A DNA stretch of 64,000 nucleotides from Cytophagaceae bacterium (lineage in GTDB: Bacteria > Bacteroidota > Bacteroidia > Cytophagales > Cytophagaceae). Each line of letters starts with the position of its first letter. Positions within the stretch are counted from its first letter, which is position 1. Of the stretch, positions 41,000 through 49,477 are shown piece by piece. The stretch is taken from contig JAGKWN010000001.1 in assembly GCA_021151805.1 (NCBI GenBank), positions 1 through 64,000 of the forward strand, written 5' to 3'. Position numbers and translations under genes: made by a program. Below the pieces are notes generated by a model. It was not told the origin of the DNA. It searched no databases and worked only from the letters and a program-made list of their open reading frames with translations.

Positions 41000-41620
41000 A
41001 TGTCCGGTATTATAGGTAAAAAAGTAGGGATGACAAGCGTATATGATACAGTAGGGAATTATGTTCCTTGTACTGTTATCGAAGCAGGTCCTTGCGTTAT
41101 CACGCAAATCAAAACTGTAGAAACAGACGGTTACAAAGCTGTTCAGTTGGCTTTCGATGATAAAAAAGAAAAGAGCACTACAAAGCCTCTTTTAGGTCAT
41201 TTCAAAAAAGCAGGTGTTTCTCCAAAAAGAAAGCTTGTTGAATTTAAAGGTTTTGAAAACGAATTGTCTTTAGGACAATCATTAGCTGCGCAAGACATAT
41301 TTGTAGAAGGCGACTTCGTAGATGTTGTTGGTACTGCTAAAGGTAGAGGTTTTCAAGGTGTAGTAAAAAGACATGGTTTTGGTGGTGTGGGTGGTCAAAC
41401 TCACGGTCAGCATAACAGAGCTCGTCACGCCGGTTCTATCGGTGCTTGTTCTTTCCCTGCACGTGTATTCAAAGGTACTCGTATGGCTGGCAGAATGGGT
41501 AACAACAGAGTTAAAATTCAAAATTTACAAATTTTGAAAGTTTATCCTGAGCACAACTTATTAGTTGTTAGTGGTTCTGTACCAGGTTCTAAAAATTCTT
41601 ACGTTTTAATTGAGAAGTAA
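41000..41620 (+). CDS. rplC: Ribosomal protein L3
   Basis: 206 residues from the ATG at 41000; an in-frame GTG directly before it (40997) is not needed. GIIGKKVGMT opens the protein, and GRGFQGVVKRHGFGG with HGQHNRARHAGSIG is the loop reaching the peptidyl-transferase centre. First gene of the long S10-spc-alpha transcript, behind its own promoter. Confidence 0.98.
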   Translation: MSGIIGKKVGMTSVYDTVGNYVPCTVIEAGPCVITQIKTVETDGYKAVQLAFDDKKEKSTTKPLLGHFKKAGVSPKRKLVEFKGFENELSLGQSLAAQDIFVEGDFVDVVGTAKGRGFQGVVKRHGFGGVGGQTHGQHNRARHAGSIGACSFPARVFKGTRMAGRMGNNRVKIQNLQILKVYPEHNLLVVSGSVPGSKNSYVLIEK

Positions 41621-41622
41621 TT

Positions 41623-42249
41623 ATGGAACTTTCCTTATTAAATATCAAAGGTAAAGATACTGGAAAGAAAGTAGTTCTTTCTGACGATATCTTCGCGGTA
41701 GAGCCTAACAACCACGCGATCTATTTAGATGTGAAACAATATCTTGCTCACCAAAGACAAGGTACTCACAAAGCTAAAGAACGTGCTGAAGTTTCTTTTT
41801 CTACTAAGAAATTGAAAAAACAAAAAGGTACAGGCGGTGCGAGAGCAGGTAGCCGTAAATCACCAGTATTTGTTGGTGGTGGTACTATCTTCGGTCCAAG
41901 ACCAAGAACATATGGTTTCAAAGTAAACAAAAAAGTTAAAGATTTAGCACGTAAATCTGCTTTCAGCCACAAGTTGAAAGAAAGCAACGTGACTGTTCTT
42001 GAGAACTTTACTTTGAAAGCTCCAAAAACTAAAGATTATTTAGCAATACTTAAAGATCTTTCTTTCGATACGAAAAAGACTTTATTAGTTATCGCTGATA
42101 TCGATAAAAACATAATCCTTTCAAGCAGAAACTTGAAAAAAGCTAAAGTTGTTAGCGTAGACCAAATCAATACTTATGATTTAGTAAATGCTGAGAAAGT
42201 AGTTATTTCTGAAGGATCTGTTTCGAAAATTGAAGCGTTACTCAACTAA
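41623..42249 (+). CDS. rplD: Ribosomal protein L4
   Basis: 208 residues. KGTGGARAGSRKSPVFVGGG is the extended tunnel loop and FGPRPRTYGFKVNKKVKDLARKSA the conserved core. In E. coli L4 represses the S10 operon; no leader structure was recognised here. It follows rplC by 2 bases. Confidence 0.99.
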   Translation: MELSLLNIKGKDTGKKVVLSDDIFAVEPNNHAIYLDVKQYLAHQRQGTHKAKERAEVSFSTKKLKKQKGTGGARAGSRKSPVFVGGGTIFGPRPRTYGFKVNKKVKDLARKSAFSHKLKESNVTVLENFTLKAPKTKDYLAILKDLSFDTKKTLLVIADIDKNIILSSRNLKKAKVVSVDQINTYDLVNAEKVVISEGSVSKIEALLN

Positions 42250-42257
42250 TTAGAGTC

Positions 42258-42545
42258 ATGAGTATTTTAAAGAAACCACTTATTACCGAGAAGGTATCTG
42301 CACAGAATGAAGGTGGAGTATACGGCTTTGTTGTAGATAAAAATGCAAACAAAGTTGCCATCAAACAAGCAGTTGAAAAAATGTACGGCGTCAATGTTGA
42401 AGAAGTAAGAACCATGATCGCTCCAGGTAAAAAGAAAACCCGTTACAGCAAAGGGGCTTTCTTAACTGGAAAGACATCTTCATTCAAAAAGGCAATCGTA
42501 AAAGTTAAAGACGGAGAAATCATAGATTTCTACAGTAATCTATAA
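42258..42545 (+). CDS. rplW: Ribosomal protein L23
   Basis: 95 residues. LKKPLITEKV and VEEVRTMIAPGKKKTRYSKG are typical. It lines the tunnel exit, where trigger factor and SRP dock. Eight bases follow rplD's stop. Confidence 0.98.
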   Translation: MSILKKPLITEKVSAQNEGGVYGFVVDKNANKVAIKQAVEKMYGVNVEEVRTMIAPGKKKTRYSKGAFLTGKTSSFKKAIVKVKDGEIIDFYSNL

Positions 42546-42561
42546 TCATTAAGGTTCCATC

Positions 42562-43401
42562 ATGTCACTGAAAAAATTCAGACCGATCACACCTGGTACA
42601 AGATTCAGAGTAGGCCCATCATTCGATGATGTTACTACATCTACTCCTGAAAAATCGCTTCTTGTTTCTATTAAGAAATCAGGCGGTCGTAACAGCCAAG
42701 GTAAAATGACTATGCGCTATATTGGCGGTGGTCACAAACAGCAGTATCGTATTATCGATTTCAAACGCGACAAACACGCTATTCCAGCAGTTGTAAAAAC
42801 TATTGAATACGATCCAAATCGTACTGCACGTATCGCTTTATTGTCTTATGCAGACGGTGAAAAAAGATACATCATTGCTCCGGCAGGATTAACAGTTGGT
42901 ACTACGTTACTTTCTGGTCCTGGTATCGCTCCGGAAGTTGGTAACTGTTTACCACTATCAGATATTCCTCTAGGTACTGTTGTACACAATATAGAGTTAA
43001 AGCCAGGTAAAGGTGCTGCGATGTCTCGTAGTGCTGGTACTTACGCTCAGTTAGTTGCTCGTGAAGGTAAATATGCTACGCTTAAATTACCTTCCGGTGA
43101 AATGAGAATGGTCCTTGTAGTTTGCTATGCAACTATCGGTACTGTTTCTAATGCAGACCACATGAACCTTACAAAAGGTAAAGCTGGTGCTACAAGATGG
43201 ACAGGTAAGAGACCACGTGTAAGAGGTGTTGCTATGAACCCTGTTGATCACCCAATGGGTGGTGGTGAAGGTCGTTCATCTGGTGGTCACCCAAGATCTA
43301 GAAAAGGCTTGTATGCTAAAGGTGGTAAGACCAGAAGCGCAAACAAGTATTCTAAGAATATGATAGTTAAAAAAAGAGTTAACAAAAGATTGAGTAAATA
43401 A
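42562..43401 (+). CDS. rplB: Ribosomal protein L2
   Basis: 279 residues. GGHKQQYRIIDFKRDK in the N-terminal half and RGVAMNPVDHPMGGGEGRSSGGHPRSRKG in the C-terminal half, including the His near the peptidyl-transferase centre. Its stop shares one base with the rpsS start. Confidence 0.99.
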   Translation: MSLKKFRPITPGTRFRVGPSFDDVTTSTPEKSLLVSIKKSGGRNSQGKMTMRYIGGGHKQQYRIIDFKRDKHAIPAVVKTIEYDPNRTARIALLSYADGEKRYIIAPAGLTVGTTLLSGPGIAPEVGNCLPLSDIPLGTVVHNIELKPGKGAAMSRSAGTYAQLVAREGKYATLKLPSGEMRMVLVVCYATIGTVSNADHMNLTKGKAGATRWTGKRPRVRGVAMNPVDHPMGGGEGRSSGGHPRSRKGLYAKGGKTRSANKYSKNMIVKKRVNKRLSK

Positions 43402-43667
43402 TGTCACGTTCGCTCAAAAAAGGCCCATACATCGATTTCCGTCTTGACAATAAAGTTCAGGCGTTGAATGAATCTTCCAAGAAGACTGTTATCAAAACCT
43501 GGTCAAGAAGATCAATGATTTCTCCTGAATTCGTTGGACATACTTTCGCAGTACACAACGGAAATAAATTTATCCCTGTTTATGTTACTGAAAACATGGT
43601 AGGACATAAATTTGGTGAATTTTCACCAACAAGGACTTTCAAAGGTCACGCGGCTAAAAAGAAATAA
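43401..43667 (+). CDS. rpsS: Ribosomal protein S19
   Basis: 88 residues. SRSLKKGPYIDF start, TWSRRSMISPEFVGHTFAVHNG and HKFGEFSPTRTFKGH. It binds S13 in the 30S head. Overlaps rplB by one base. Confidence 0.99.
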   Translation: MSRSLKKGPYIDFRLDNKVQALNESSKKTVIKTWSRRSMISPEFVGHTFAVHNGNKFIPVYVTENMVGHKFGEFSPTRTFKGHAAKKK

Positions 43668-43698
43668 TTAGAGTCATTCATAATGACATTGTATTCCA

Positions 43699-44247
43699 AT
43701 GGAAACGACAGTTAAAATAAAAAAATCAGTTCTCAAAAGACAGAAGATTGCAGCAGCGAAAGAAGCTGCAGCAAAAGGAGCTGTTAAGGCACACCTTAAC
43801 AACGTTCCAACTTCTACTAGAAAAATGAGACTTGTAGCTGATCTTGTAAGAGGACAGCGTGTAACTTTAGCGTTAGGTATCTTGAAATACCAGGCTAAAC
43901 AAGGTGCTAGAAAATTAGAAAAATTAGTACTTGGTTCTGTTGCTGATTGGCAAGCTAAAAACTCTGAAGCTAGAGTTGAAGATGCTGATTTATATATTCG
44001 CGAAATTTTTGTAGATGGCGGTAGAGTTCTTAAAAGACTTCGTACTGCTCCTCAAGGTAGAGCGTATAGAGTTCGTAAAAGATCTAACCACATCACAATT
44101 GTGATTGATTCTTTAAAAGAACTACCTGCTGCACCAGTTGCAGTAGTTGAAGAAAAAGAAGTTGTTGCTGCTAAAGCTTCGAAGCCAAAAGCTGCTGCTA
44201 AAAAGGCAACTGGTGAAAAAAGCAAAGCTAAAACTAAAGCGAATTAA
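43699..44247 (+). CDS. rplV: Ribosomal protein L22 with extended ends
   Basis: 182 residues against about 110 in E. coli. The L22 core (residues about 33-140: HLNNVPTSTRKMRLVADLVRG, and RVLKRLRTAPQGRAYRVRKRSNHITIV) is flanked by an Ala/Lys-rich N-terminal helix (IKKSVLKRQKIAAAKEAAAK) and a C-terminal tail of about 40 residues rich in Ala and Lys. Such tails would lie on the ribosome surface near the tunnel exit. Five bases before rpsC. Confidence 0.97.
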   Translation: METTVKIKKSVLKRQKIAAAKEAAAKGAVKAHLNNVPTSTRKMRLVADLVRGQRVTLALGILKYQAKQGARKLEKLVLGSVADWQAKNSEARVEDADLYIREIFVDGGRVLKRLRTAPQGRAYRVRKRSNHITIVIDSLKELPAAPVAVVEEKEVVAAKASKPKAAAKKATGEKSKAKTKAN

Positions 44248-44252
44248 TTACC

Positions 44253-45011
44253 ATGGGACAAAAAGTTAATCCGATAGGTTTCCGTTTAGGAGTTGTTAAA
44301 GGTTGGGAATCTAACTGGTACGGAGGCAAAACATTTGCTGACAAATTAGTTGAAGACGAACAAATCCGTAAATATGTACTTGCTCGTATTCCTAAAGGCG
44401 GAATCTCTAAAATAGTTATTGAAAGAACTATAAAAAGAGTAACTCTTACAATTAATACTGCTAGACCAGGTGTTGTAATTGGTAAAGGTGGCGCTGAAGT
44501 TGATAAAATTAAAGAAGAGTTAAAGAAAATTACAGGTAAAGATGTTCAAATCAACATCTTTGAAATTAAAAGACCTGAAATGGAAGCTCTTTTAGTTGGT
44601 GAATCAATCGCTCAACAATTAAAAGCAAGAATTTCTTACCGTCGTGCAATGAAGCAAGCAATTGCTGGTACTATGCGTGTAGGTGCTCTTGGTATTAAAG
44701 TTAAATTATCTGGTCGTTTAGGTGGTGCTGAGATGGCACGTACTGACCAATATAAAGAAGGACGTATTCCTTTGCATACATTACGTGCTGATATTGACTA
44801 TGCTGTAAGCGAAGCATTAACAGTTTATGGTAAAATCGGTATCAAAGTATGGATCTTCAAAGGTGAAGTATACGGCAAGAGAGATTTATCTCCGAATGTA
44901 GGAAGTGCTGCATCTGGTACAAGTTCTTCTAACAACGAAAATGCTGCTCCGAACCAAGGTCCGAGAAGAAAAAGAGGCGGCGAAGGTAATAGAAAAAAGT
45001 CTAACAAATAG
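44253..45011 (+). CDS. rpsC: Ribosomal protein S3
   Basis: 252 residues. A KH domain with RPGVVIGKGGAEVDKI, then the C-terminal domain KVKLSGRLGGAEMARTDQYKEGRIPLHTLRADIDY. The last 35 or so residues are a low-complexity Ser/Asn/Gly/Arg/Lys tail. Part of the mRNA entry channel. Confidence 0.99.
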   Translation: MGQKVNPIGFRLGVVKGWESNWYGGKTFADKLVEDEQIRKYVLARIPKGGISKIVIERTIKRVTLTINTARPGVVIGKGGAEVDKIKEELKKITGKDVQINIFEIKRPEMEALLVGESIAQQLKARISYRRAMKQAIAGTMRVGALGIKVKLSGRLGGAEMARTDQYKEGRIPLHTLRADIDYAVSEALTVYGKIGIKVWIFKGEVYGKRDLSPNVGSAASGTSSSNNENAAPNQGPRRKRGGEGNRKKSNK

Positions 45012-45044
45012 AACAGAGATTCTGTCTGTATATAAATAAAAGTC

Positions 45045-45467
45045 ATGTTACAGCCAAAACGTACAACATATAGAAAGCAGCAAAAAGGGAGAGTAACTGG
45101 TGTTGCTACCCGTGGTCATAGAATTGCTTTCGGCTCTTTTGCAATTAAATCTTTAGAAGGCGGTTGGATTACAGCTCGTCAGATTGAAGCAGCACGTATC
45201 GCAATGACTCGTGCAATGAAAAGAGAAGGCCAGGTTTGGATCAGAATATTTCCTGACAAACCAATCACTCAGAAACCTGCAGAGGTTCGTATGGGTAAAG
45301 GTAAAGGTGCTCCTGAATATTGGGTTGCTTGTATCAAACCAGGTACAATCTTATTCGAATCAGGTGGAGTATCAATAGAAACGGCACAAGAATCTTTGCG
45401 TTTGGCTGCGCAGAAATTGCCTTTCAAAACAAAATTTATTGTAAGACCGGATTACGTAGCATCATAA
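45045..45467 (+). CDS. rplP: Ribosomal protein L16
   Basis: 140 residues. RKQQKGRVTGVATRGHRIAFG, ARQIEAARIAMTRAMKREGQVWIRIFPDKPIT and MGKGKGAPEYWVACIKPG. The Arg in the KREGQVWIR loop region is the usual site for hydroxylation in other bacteria. One base before rpmC. Confidence 0.99.
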   Translation: MLQPKRTTYRKQQKGRVTGVATRGHRIAFGSFAIKSLEGGWITARQIEAARIAMTRAMKREGQVWIRIFPDKPITQKPAEVRMGKGKGAPEYWVACIKPGTILFESGGVSIETAQESLRLAAQKLPFKTKFIVRPDYVAS

Positions 45468-45468
45468 T

Positions 45469-45657
45469 ATGAAAACTGCTGAAATAAAAGGTTTATCGGT
45501 ACAAGATTTAAAGCAACGTATCGTTGCTGAAAAAGAGAACTTGCACAAGCTGAAATTTGCACATGCGATTTCTCCAATTGAGAACCCGATGAAAATAAGT
45601 CATACTCGTAAGCTGATTGCTCAATTGAGTACTGAACTTACTGCAAAAAGTAAATAA
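45469..45657 (+). CDS. rpmC: Ribosomal protein L29
   Basis: 62 residues, two long helices. KGLSVQDLKQRIVAEKENLHKLKFAHAISPIENPMKI is the family signature region. It sits by the tunnel exit next to L23. One base separates it from rplP. Confidence 0.98.
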   Translation: MKTAEIKGLSVQDLKQRIVAEKENLHKLKFAHAISPIENPMKISHTRKLIAQLSTELTAKSK

Positions 45658-45691
45658 GTTAAGGTCGAAAGATTAAATCTACCGAACTATA

Positions 45692-45955
45692 ATGGAAGAG
45701 ATTCTAAGAAACGCCAGAAAAGAAAGAACTGGTAAAGTAGTTAGTAATAAGATGAATAAATCTATTACTGTAGCTGTTGAGCGTAAAGTGAAACACGCTA
45801 AGTATGGTAAGTTCATACACAAGACTACAAAATTAATGGCCCATGATGAAAATCAGGAATGCGGAATTGGTGATACAGTACGCGTTATGGAAACAAGACC
45901 ATTAAGTAAATTGAAACGTTGGAGACTCGTTGAAGTCATTGAAAAAGCTAAGTAA
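45692..45955 (+). CDS. rpsQ: Ribosomal protein S17
   Basis: 87 residues, OB fold. RKERTGKVVSNKMNKSITVAVERKVKHAKYGKFI and GIGDTVRVMETRPLSKLKRWRLVEV are diagnostic. Two bases before rplN. Confidence 0.99.
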   Translation: MEEILRNARKERTGKVVSNKMNKSITVAVERKVKHAKYGKFIHKTTKLMAHDENQECGIGDTVRVMETRPLSKLKRWRLVEVIEKAK

Positions 45956-45957
45956 TC

Positions 45958-46326
45958 ATGGTACAACAAGAATCAAGGCTATCCGTAGCAGACAACAGTG
46001 GTGCTAAAGAAGTGTTAGTAATCCGTGTACTAGGTGGTACTGGTAAAAGATATGCTTCAATTGGTGACAAGATTGTTGTGACTGTAAAGTCAGCAATTTC
46101 TTCAAGCAACATGAAGAAGGGTACGGTATCTAAAGCCGTGGTGGTACGCACCAAAAAAGAAGTTAAGCGTGCGGATGGCTCATACATCCGTTTCTCTGAT
46201 AACGCTGCAGTTTTGTTAAACAATAATGACGAACCAAGAGGTACTCGTATCTTTGGTCCAGTTGCGCGCGAATTGAGAGACAAGCAATTTATGAAAATCG
46301 TTTCATTAGCCCCTGAAGTTCTTTAA
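45958..46326 (+). CDS. rplN: Ribosomal protein L14
   Basis: 122 residues. VQQESRLSVADNSGAKEVLVIRVLGGT start, and the C-terminal FGPVARELRDKQFMKIVSLAPEVL. Intersubunit protein contacting 16S helix 14. Confidence 0.99.
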   Translation: MVQQESRLSVADNSGAKEVLVIRVLGGTGKRYASIGDKIVVTVKSAISSSNMKKGTVSKAVVVRTKKEVKRADGSYIRFSDNAAVLLNNNDEPRGTRIFGPVARELRDKQFMKIVSLAPEVL

Positions 46327-46331
46327 TTCGT

Positions 46332-46673
46332 ATGGCAAGCAATAAACAAACAAAATTACATGTCCGCACAGGTGATAACGTTATCGTTATCTCAGGTGAT
46401 GACAAGGGAAAACCTGGAAAGGTTCTTTCTGTAGATAAGGAAAACCAAAAGGCTATTGTTGAAGGTATCAATATTGTTACTAAACACAATAAACCTACTG
46501 CGAATGTACCTAACGGTGGCATTGTAAAGAAGGAAGCTCCTATTCACATCAGCAAACTGATGATCGCTGATCCAAAAACTGGAAAGGCAACAAGAATTGG
46601 CCGTAAAGAAGATAAAAACGGCAAAATGGTTAGATACGCTAAAAAGTCAGGGGAGGTAATAAAAAATGGCTAA
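46332..46673 (+). CDS. rplX: Ribosomal protein L24
   Basis: 113 residues with an N-terminal KOW motif (VRTGDNVIVISGDDKGKPGKVLSV) and VEGINIVTKHNKPT. Its last 8 bases overlap the start of rplE, and a strong GGGGAGG sequence inside its end lies 9 bases before that start. Confidence 0.98.
   Translation: MASNKQTKLHVRTGDNVIVISGDDKGKPGKVLSVDKENQKAIVEGINIVTKHNKPTANVPNGGIVKKEAPIHISKLMIADPKTGKATRIGRKEDKNGKMVRYAKKSGEVIKNG
46650..46656 (+). promoter_or_regulatory. Strong Shine-Dalgarno-like site for rplE
   Basis: GGGGAGG with 9 bases to the rplE ATG. It is notable because nearly all other starts in the window have only A-rich leads. Confidence 0.7.
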
Positions 46674-47220
46674 TCCTAGATTAAAAGATAAATATCTTAA
46701 TGATATTCTTCCGGAACTAAAGAAGAAATTTCAATATTCTTCTGTTATGCAAGTTCCTAAGATTACAAAAATTGTAATCAACAAAGGTATTGGTGCAGCA
46801 GTTGCTGACAAGAAATTAGTTGATGTAGGTGTTGAAGAACTTACATTGATCTCTGGTCAGAAAGCAGTAGCAACGAAGTCTAAGTTAGATGTTTCCAACT
46901 TCAAACTTAGAGCAAACATGCCAATCGGTGCTAAAGTTACTTTAAGAGGTAACCACATGTATGAGTTCCTTGATCGTTTAACGGCAGTTGCTCTTCCACG
47001 TGTACGTGACTTCAAAGGTATCAATGACAAAGGTTTTGATGGTCGTGGAAACTACACGTTAGGTGTTAAAGAACAGATCATTTTCCCTGAGATCAGCATT
47101 GATAAGATCAATAAAATTACTGGTATGGATATCACAATCGTGACGACTGCCAATACTGACGAAGAAAGTTTTGAACTTCTGAAAGCATTCGGTATGCCGT
47201 TTGCCTCTCTGAAAAAATAA
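46666..47220 (+). CDS. rplE: Ribosomal protein L5
   Basis: 184 residues. KITKIVINKGIGAAVADKK, RGNHMYEFLDRLTAVALPRVRDFKGI and GNYTLGVKEQIIFPEI. Binds 5S rRNA. The only gene in the cluster with a clear GGGGAGG ribosome-binding site, probably because its start lies within rplX. Confidence 0.99.
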   Translation: MANPRLKDKYLNDILPELKKKFQYSSVMQVPKITKIVINKGIGAAVADKKLVDVGVEELTLISGQKAVATKSKLDVSNFKLRANMPIGAKVTLRGNHMYEFLDRLTAVALPRVRDFKGINDKGFDGRGNYTLGVKEQIIFPEISIDKINKITGMDITIVTTANTDEESFELLKAFGMPFASLKK

Positions 47221-47229
47221 TATTATACC

Positions 47230-47499
47230 ATGGCTAAAGAATCGGTAAAAGCTAGAGAAAGAAAAAAGCAGGCAACTGTTGAAAGATTTGCTGCTAAAAG
47301 AAAAGCTCTAAAAGAAGCAGGTGATTACGTAGGTTTAGATAAACTTCCTAAAAACGCTTCTCCAGTACGTTTGCATAATCGTTGTAAATTAACTGGTCGT
47401 CCAAGAGGTTATATGAGAAAATTCGGTATCAACCGTGTTACTTTCAGAGAACTTGCAGCAAATGGTAAAATTCCAGGTGTAACTAGAGCAAGCTGGTAA
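47230..47499 (+). CDS. rpsN: Ribosomal protein S14, zinc-free type
   Basis: 89 residues, the longer form without the CxxC zinc ribbon. KLPKNASPVRLHNRCKLTGRPRGYMRKFGINRVTFRELAANGKIPGVTRASW is the family C-terminal region in separate conserved blocks: LHNRC, GRPRGYMRKF, and PGVTRASW. Followed by a spacer with an internal promoter. Confidence 0.98.
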   Translation: MAKESVKARERKKQATVERFAAKRKALKEAGDYVGLDKLPKNASPVRLHNRCKLTGRPRGYMRKFGINRVTFRELAANGKIPGVTRASW

Positions 47500-47537
47500 T
47501 TTATTTCAAAATACTTTATTATTAAAAAATAATATCG

Positions 47538-47565
47538 TACCTTTGCAGGCCCTTTTAGGGCTTTT
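47538..47565 (+). promoter_or_regulatory. Internal promoter before rpsH, with a start-site hairpin
   Basis: TACCTTTG at 47538-47545 is a perfect -7 element, followed by CAGGCCC. Immediately after it, GGCCC/GGGC with loop TTTTA and a TTTT tail (47548-47565) forms a small hairpin at the expected 5' end of the mRNA. A clear TTG upstream element was not found. Confidence 0.65.
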
Positions 47566-47600
47566 AATTTCTTATTAAAGTTGTTAGAATTGTTAAATAT

Positions 47601-47993
47601 ATGGATCCAATAGCCGATTACCTTACAAAAATCAGAAACGCGATAAAAGCAAAACATCGCGTAGTTGAGGTGCCTGCTTCAAATATCAAGAAGGAGATCA
47701 CTAAGGTATTATTTGATAAAGGTTATATTCAAAGCTATAAATTTGAAGATAGTGCTGTACAAGGCTCTATCAAGATAGCTTTAAAATATCACCCGCTTAC
47801 GAAAGAATCAGCAATTCTTAAGCTTGAGCGCATTAGTAAGCCAGGTTTGAGAAAATATACGCACGCTGAAACAATGCCGCGCGTATTAAATGGTCTTGGT
47901 GTCGCTATTCTTTCTACCTCTAAAGGTATAATGAGCGATAAAGAAGCTAAAAGTTTGAACATAGGCGGAGAAGTTCTTTGCTTTGTATATTAA
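47601..47993 (+). CDS. rpsH: Ribosomal protein S8
   Basis: 130 residues. DPIADYLTKIRNAIKAKHRVVEVPASNIKKEI start, and LNGLGVAILSTSKGIMSDKEAKSLNIGGEVLCFVY end. In E. coli S8 represses the spc operon by binding the rplE region. Here a promoter lies directly upstream. Confidence 0.99.
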   Translation: MDPIADYLTKIRNAIKAKHRVVEVPASNIKKEITKVLFDKGYIQSYKFEDSAVQGSIKIALKYHPLTKESAILKLERISKPGLRKYTHAETMPRVLNGLGVAILSTSKGIMSDKEAKSLNIGGEVLCFVY

Positions 47994-48014
47994 TTTAAAT
48001 TTCGGACGAATACT

Positions 48015-48569
48015 ATGTCACGTATTGGTAAATTACCTGTAACTCTTCCGGAAAAAGTTGAATTATCTGTATCAGCAAGTAATCTTGTTACAGTAAAAGG
48101 ACCTAAAGGTACTCTTACTCAACAAGTTGATCCAGATATCAAAGTTTCCGTAGAAGATGGAAAGGTTGTAGTTGCTAGACCTACTGAGCAAAAAAGACAC
48201 AAAGCTTTACACGGTTTGTATCGCTCATTAATCAGCAACATGGTTCAAGGTGTTAGCCAGGGCTACAAAGTTGAACTTGAATTGGTTGGGGTTGGTTACA
48301 AAGCAACAGCAACTAATAACATCCTTGAATTAAGCTTAGGATATTCTCACGGTATCTTCTTGAAGTTACCTGCAGAAATCTCTGCTTCAGCATTAACGGA
48401 AAAGGGTAAAAACCCTATCGTTACTTTAGAGTGTATTGATAAGCAGTTAATCGGTCAGGTTTCTGCAAAAATCAGATCTCTAAGAAAAATCGAACCATAC
48501 AAAGGTAAAGGTGTTCGATTCAAAGGAGAAGTTGTAAGAAGAAAAGCTGGTAAAACAGCATCTAAATAA
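48015..48569 (+). CDS. rplF: Ribosomal protein L6
   Basis: 184 residues, two repeated alpha/beta domains. SRIGKLPVTLPEKVEL opens it, GYSHGIFLKLPAEI marks domain 2, and IRSLRKIEPYKGKGVRFKGE closes it. Near the sarcin-ricin loop. Confidence 0.99.
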   Translation: MSRIGKLPVTLPEKVELSVSASNLVTVKGPKGTLTQQVDPDIKVSVEDGKVVVARPTEQKRHKALHGLYRSLISNMVQGVSQGYKVELELVGVGYKATATNNILELSLGYSHGIFLKLPAEISASALTEKGKNPIVTLECIDKQLIGQVSAKIRSLRKIEPYKGKGVRFKGEVVRRKAGKTASK

Positions 48570-48576
48570 ATAAGAC

Positions 48577-48927
48577 ATGGCAACTAAGAAAGATCTTAGA
48601 AGGCTCAGAATAAAAAGAGGTATCAGAAATAAAATTTCTGGTACTGCTGAGAAACCAAGATTATCTGTATTCAGAAGCAATACAGGTATATCAGCTCAAT
48701 TAATTGACGATATCAGCGGCTTGACTCTTGCAAGCAGCTCTTCTGTTGAATTTAAATCTAGCAAAGGTACAAAAAGCGAGATTTCAACATTAGTAGGTAA
48801 AAAAATTGCAGAAAAAGCTGCTGCGAAAGGTATCAAAAATATTGTTTTTGATAGAGGTGGCTTTTTATACCACGGTCGTGTGAAGGCATTGGCTGAAGGT
48901 GCAAGAGAAGGTGGTTTAGCATTCTAA
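48577..48927 (+). CDS. rplR: Ribosomal protein L18
   Basis: 116 residues. RIKRGIRNKISGTAEKPRLSVFRSN and FDRGGFLYHGRVKALAEGAREGGLAF. Binds 5S rRNA together with L5. Seven bases after rplF. Confidence 0.99.
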   Translation: MATKKDLRRLRIKRGIRNKISGTAEKPRLSVFRSNTGISAQLIDDISGLTLASSSSVEFKSSKGTKSEISTLVGKKIAEKAAAKGIKNIVFDRGGFLYHGRVKALAEGAREGGLAF

Positions 48928-48946
48928 TTCATAAAGAAAAGATATT

Positions 48947-49465
48947 ATGTCTCAAGTCAACGTTAAAACGGTAAAAGCGAGTGAAATCGAGCTTAAAGAG
49001 CATGTTGTTGCTATTAACCGCGTTGCTAAAGTAGTTAAAGGTGGACGTCGTTTCAGTTTTTCTGCAATAGTTGTAGTAGGAGATGGACACGGTGTTGTTG
49101 GTCACGGTTTAGGTAAAGCAAATGAAGTTACAGATGCGATCACTAAAGCTATCGACGACGCTAAAAAGAATCTTATAAAAGTTCCAGTAATCAATGGAAC
49201 ATTACCACACGAAATGATCGGTAAATTCAGCGGTGGTTTTGTATTTGTTAAGCCAGCTGCTCCAGGTACTGGAGTAATAGCAGGTGGTGCGATGCGTGCT
49301 GTATTTGAAAGTGCTGGTGTAAAAGACGTTTTAGCTAAATCTAAAGGTTCTTCTAACCCTCACAACGTGGTAAAAGCTACTATCGATGCATTAGTTAAAA
49401 TGAGAGCTCCTCATAAAGTAGCTATGCAACGTGGAGTAACTATGAGTAAAGTATTTAATGGTTAA
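48947..49465 (+). CDS. rpsE: Ribosomal protein S5
   Basis: 172 residues. The dsRNA-binding fold with VVAINRVAKVVKGGRRFSFSAIVVVGDGHGVVGHGLGKANE, and LAKSKGSSNPHNVVKATIDAL. Helps decoding accuracy and mRNA unwinding at the entry site. Confidence 0.99.
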   Translation: MSQVNVKTVKASEIELKEHVVAINRVAKVVKGGRRFSFSAIVVVGDGHGVVGHGLGKANEVTDAITKAIDDAKKNLIKVPVINGTLPHEMIGKFSGGFVFVKPAAPGTGVIAGGAMRAVFESAGVKDVLAKSKGSSNPHNVVKATIDALVKMRAPHKVAMQRGVTMSKVFNG

Positions 49466-49477
49466 TTCTATATAATC

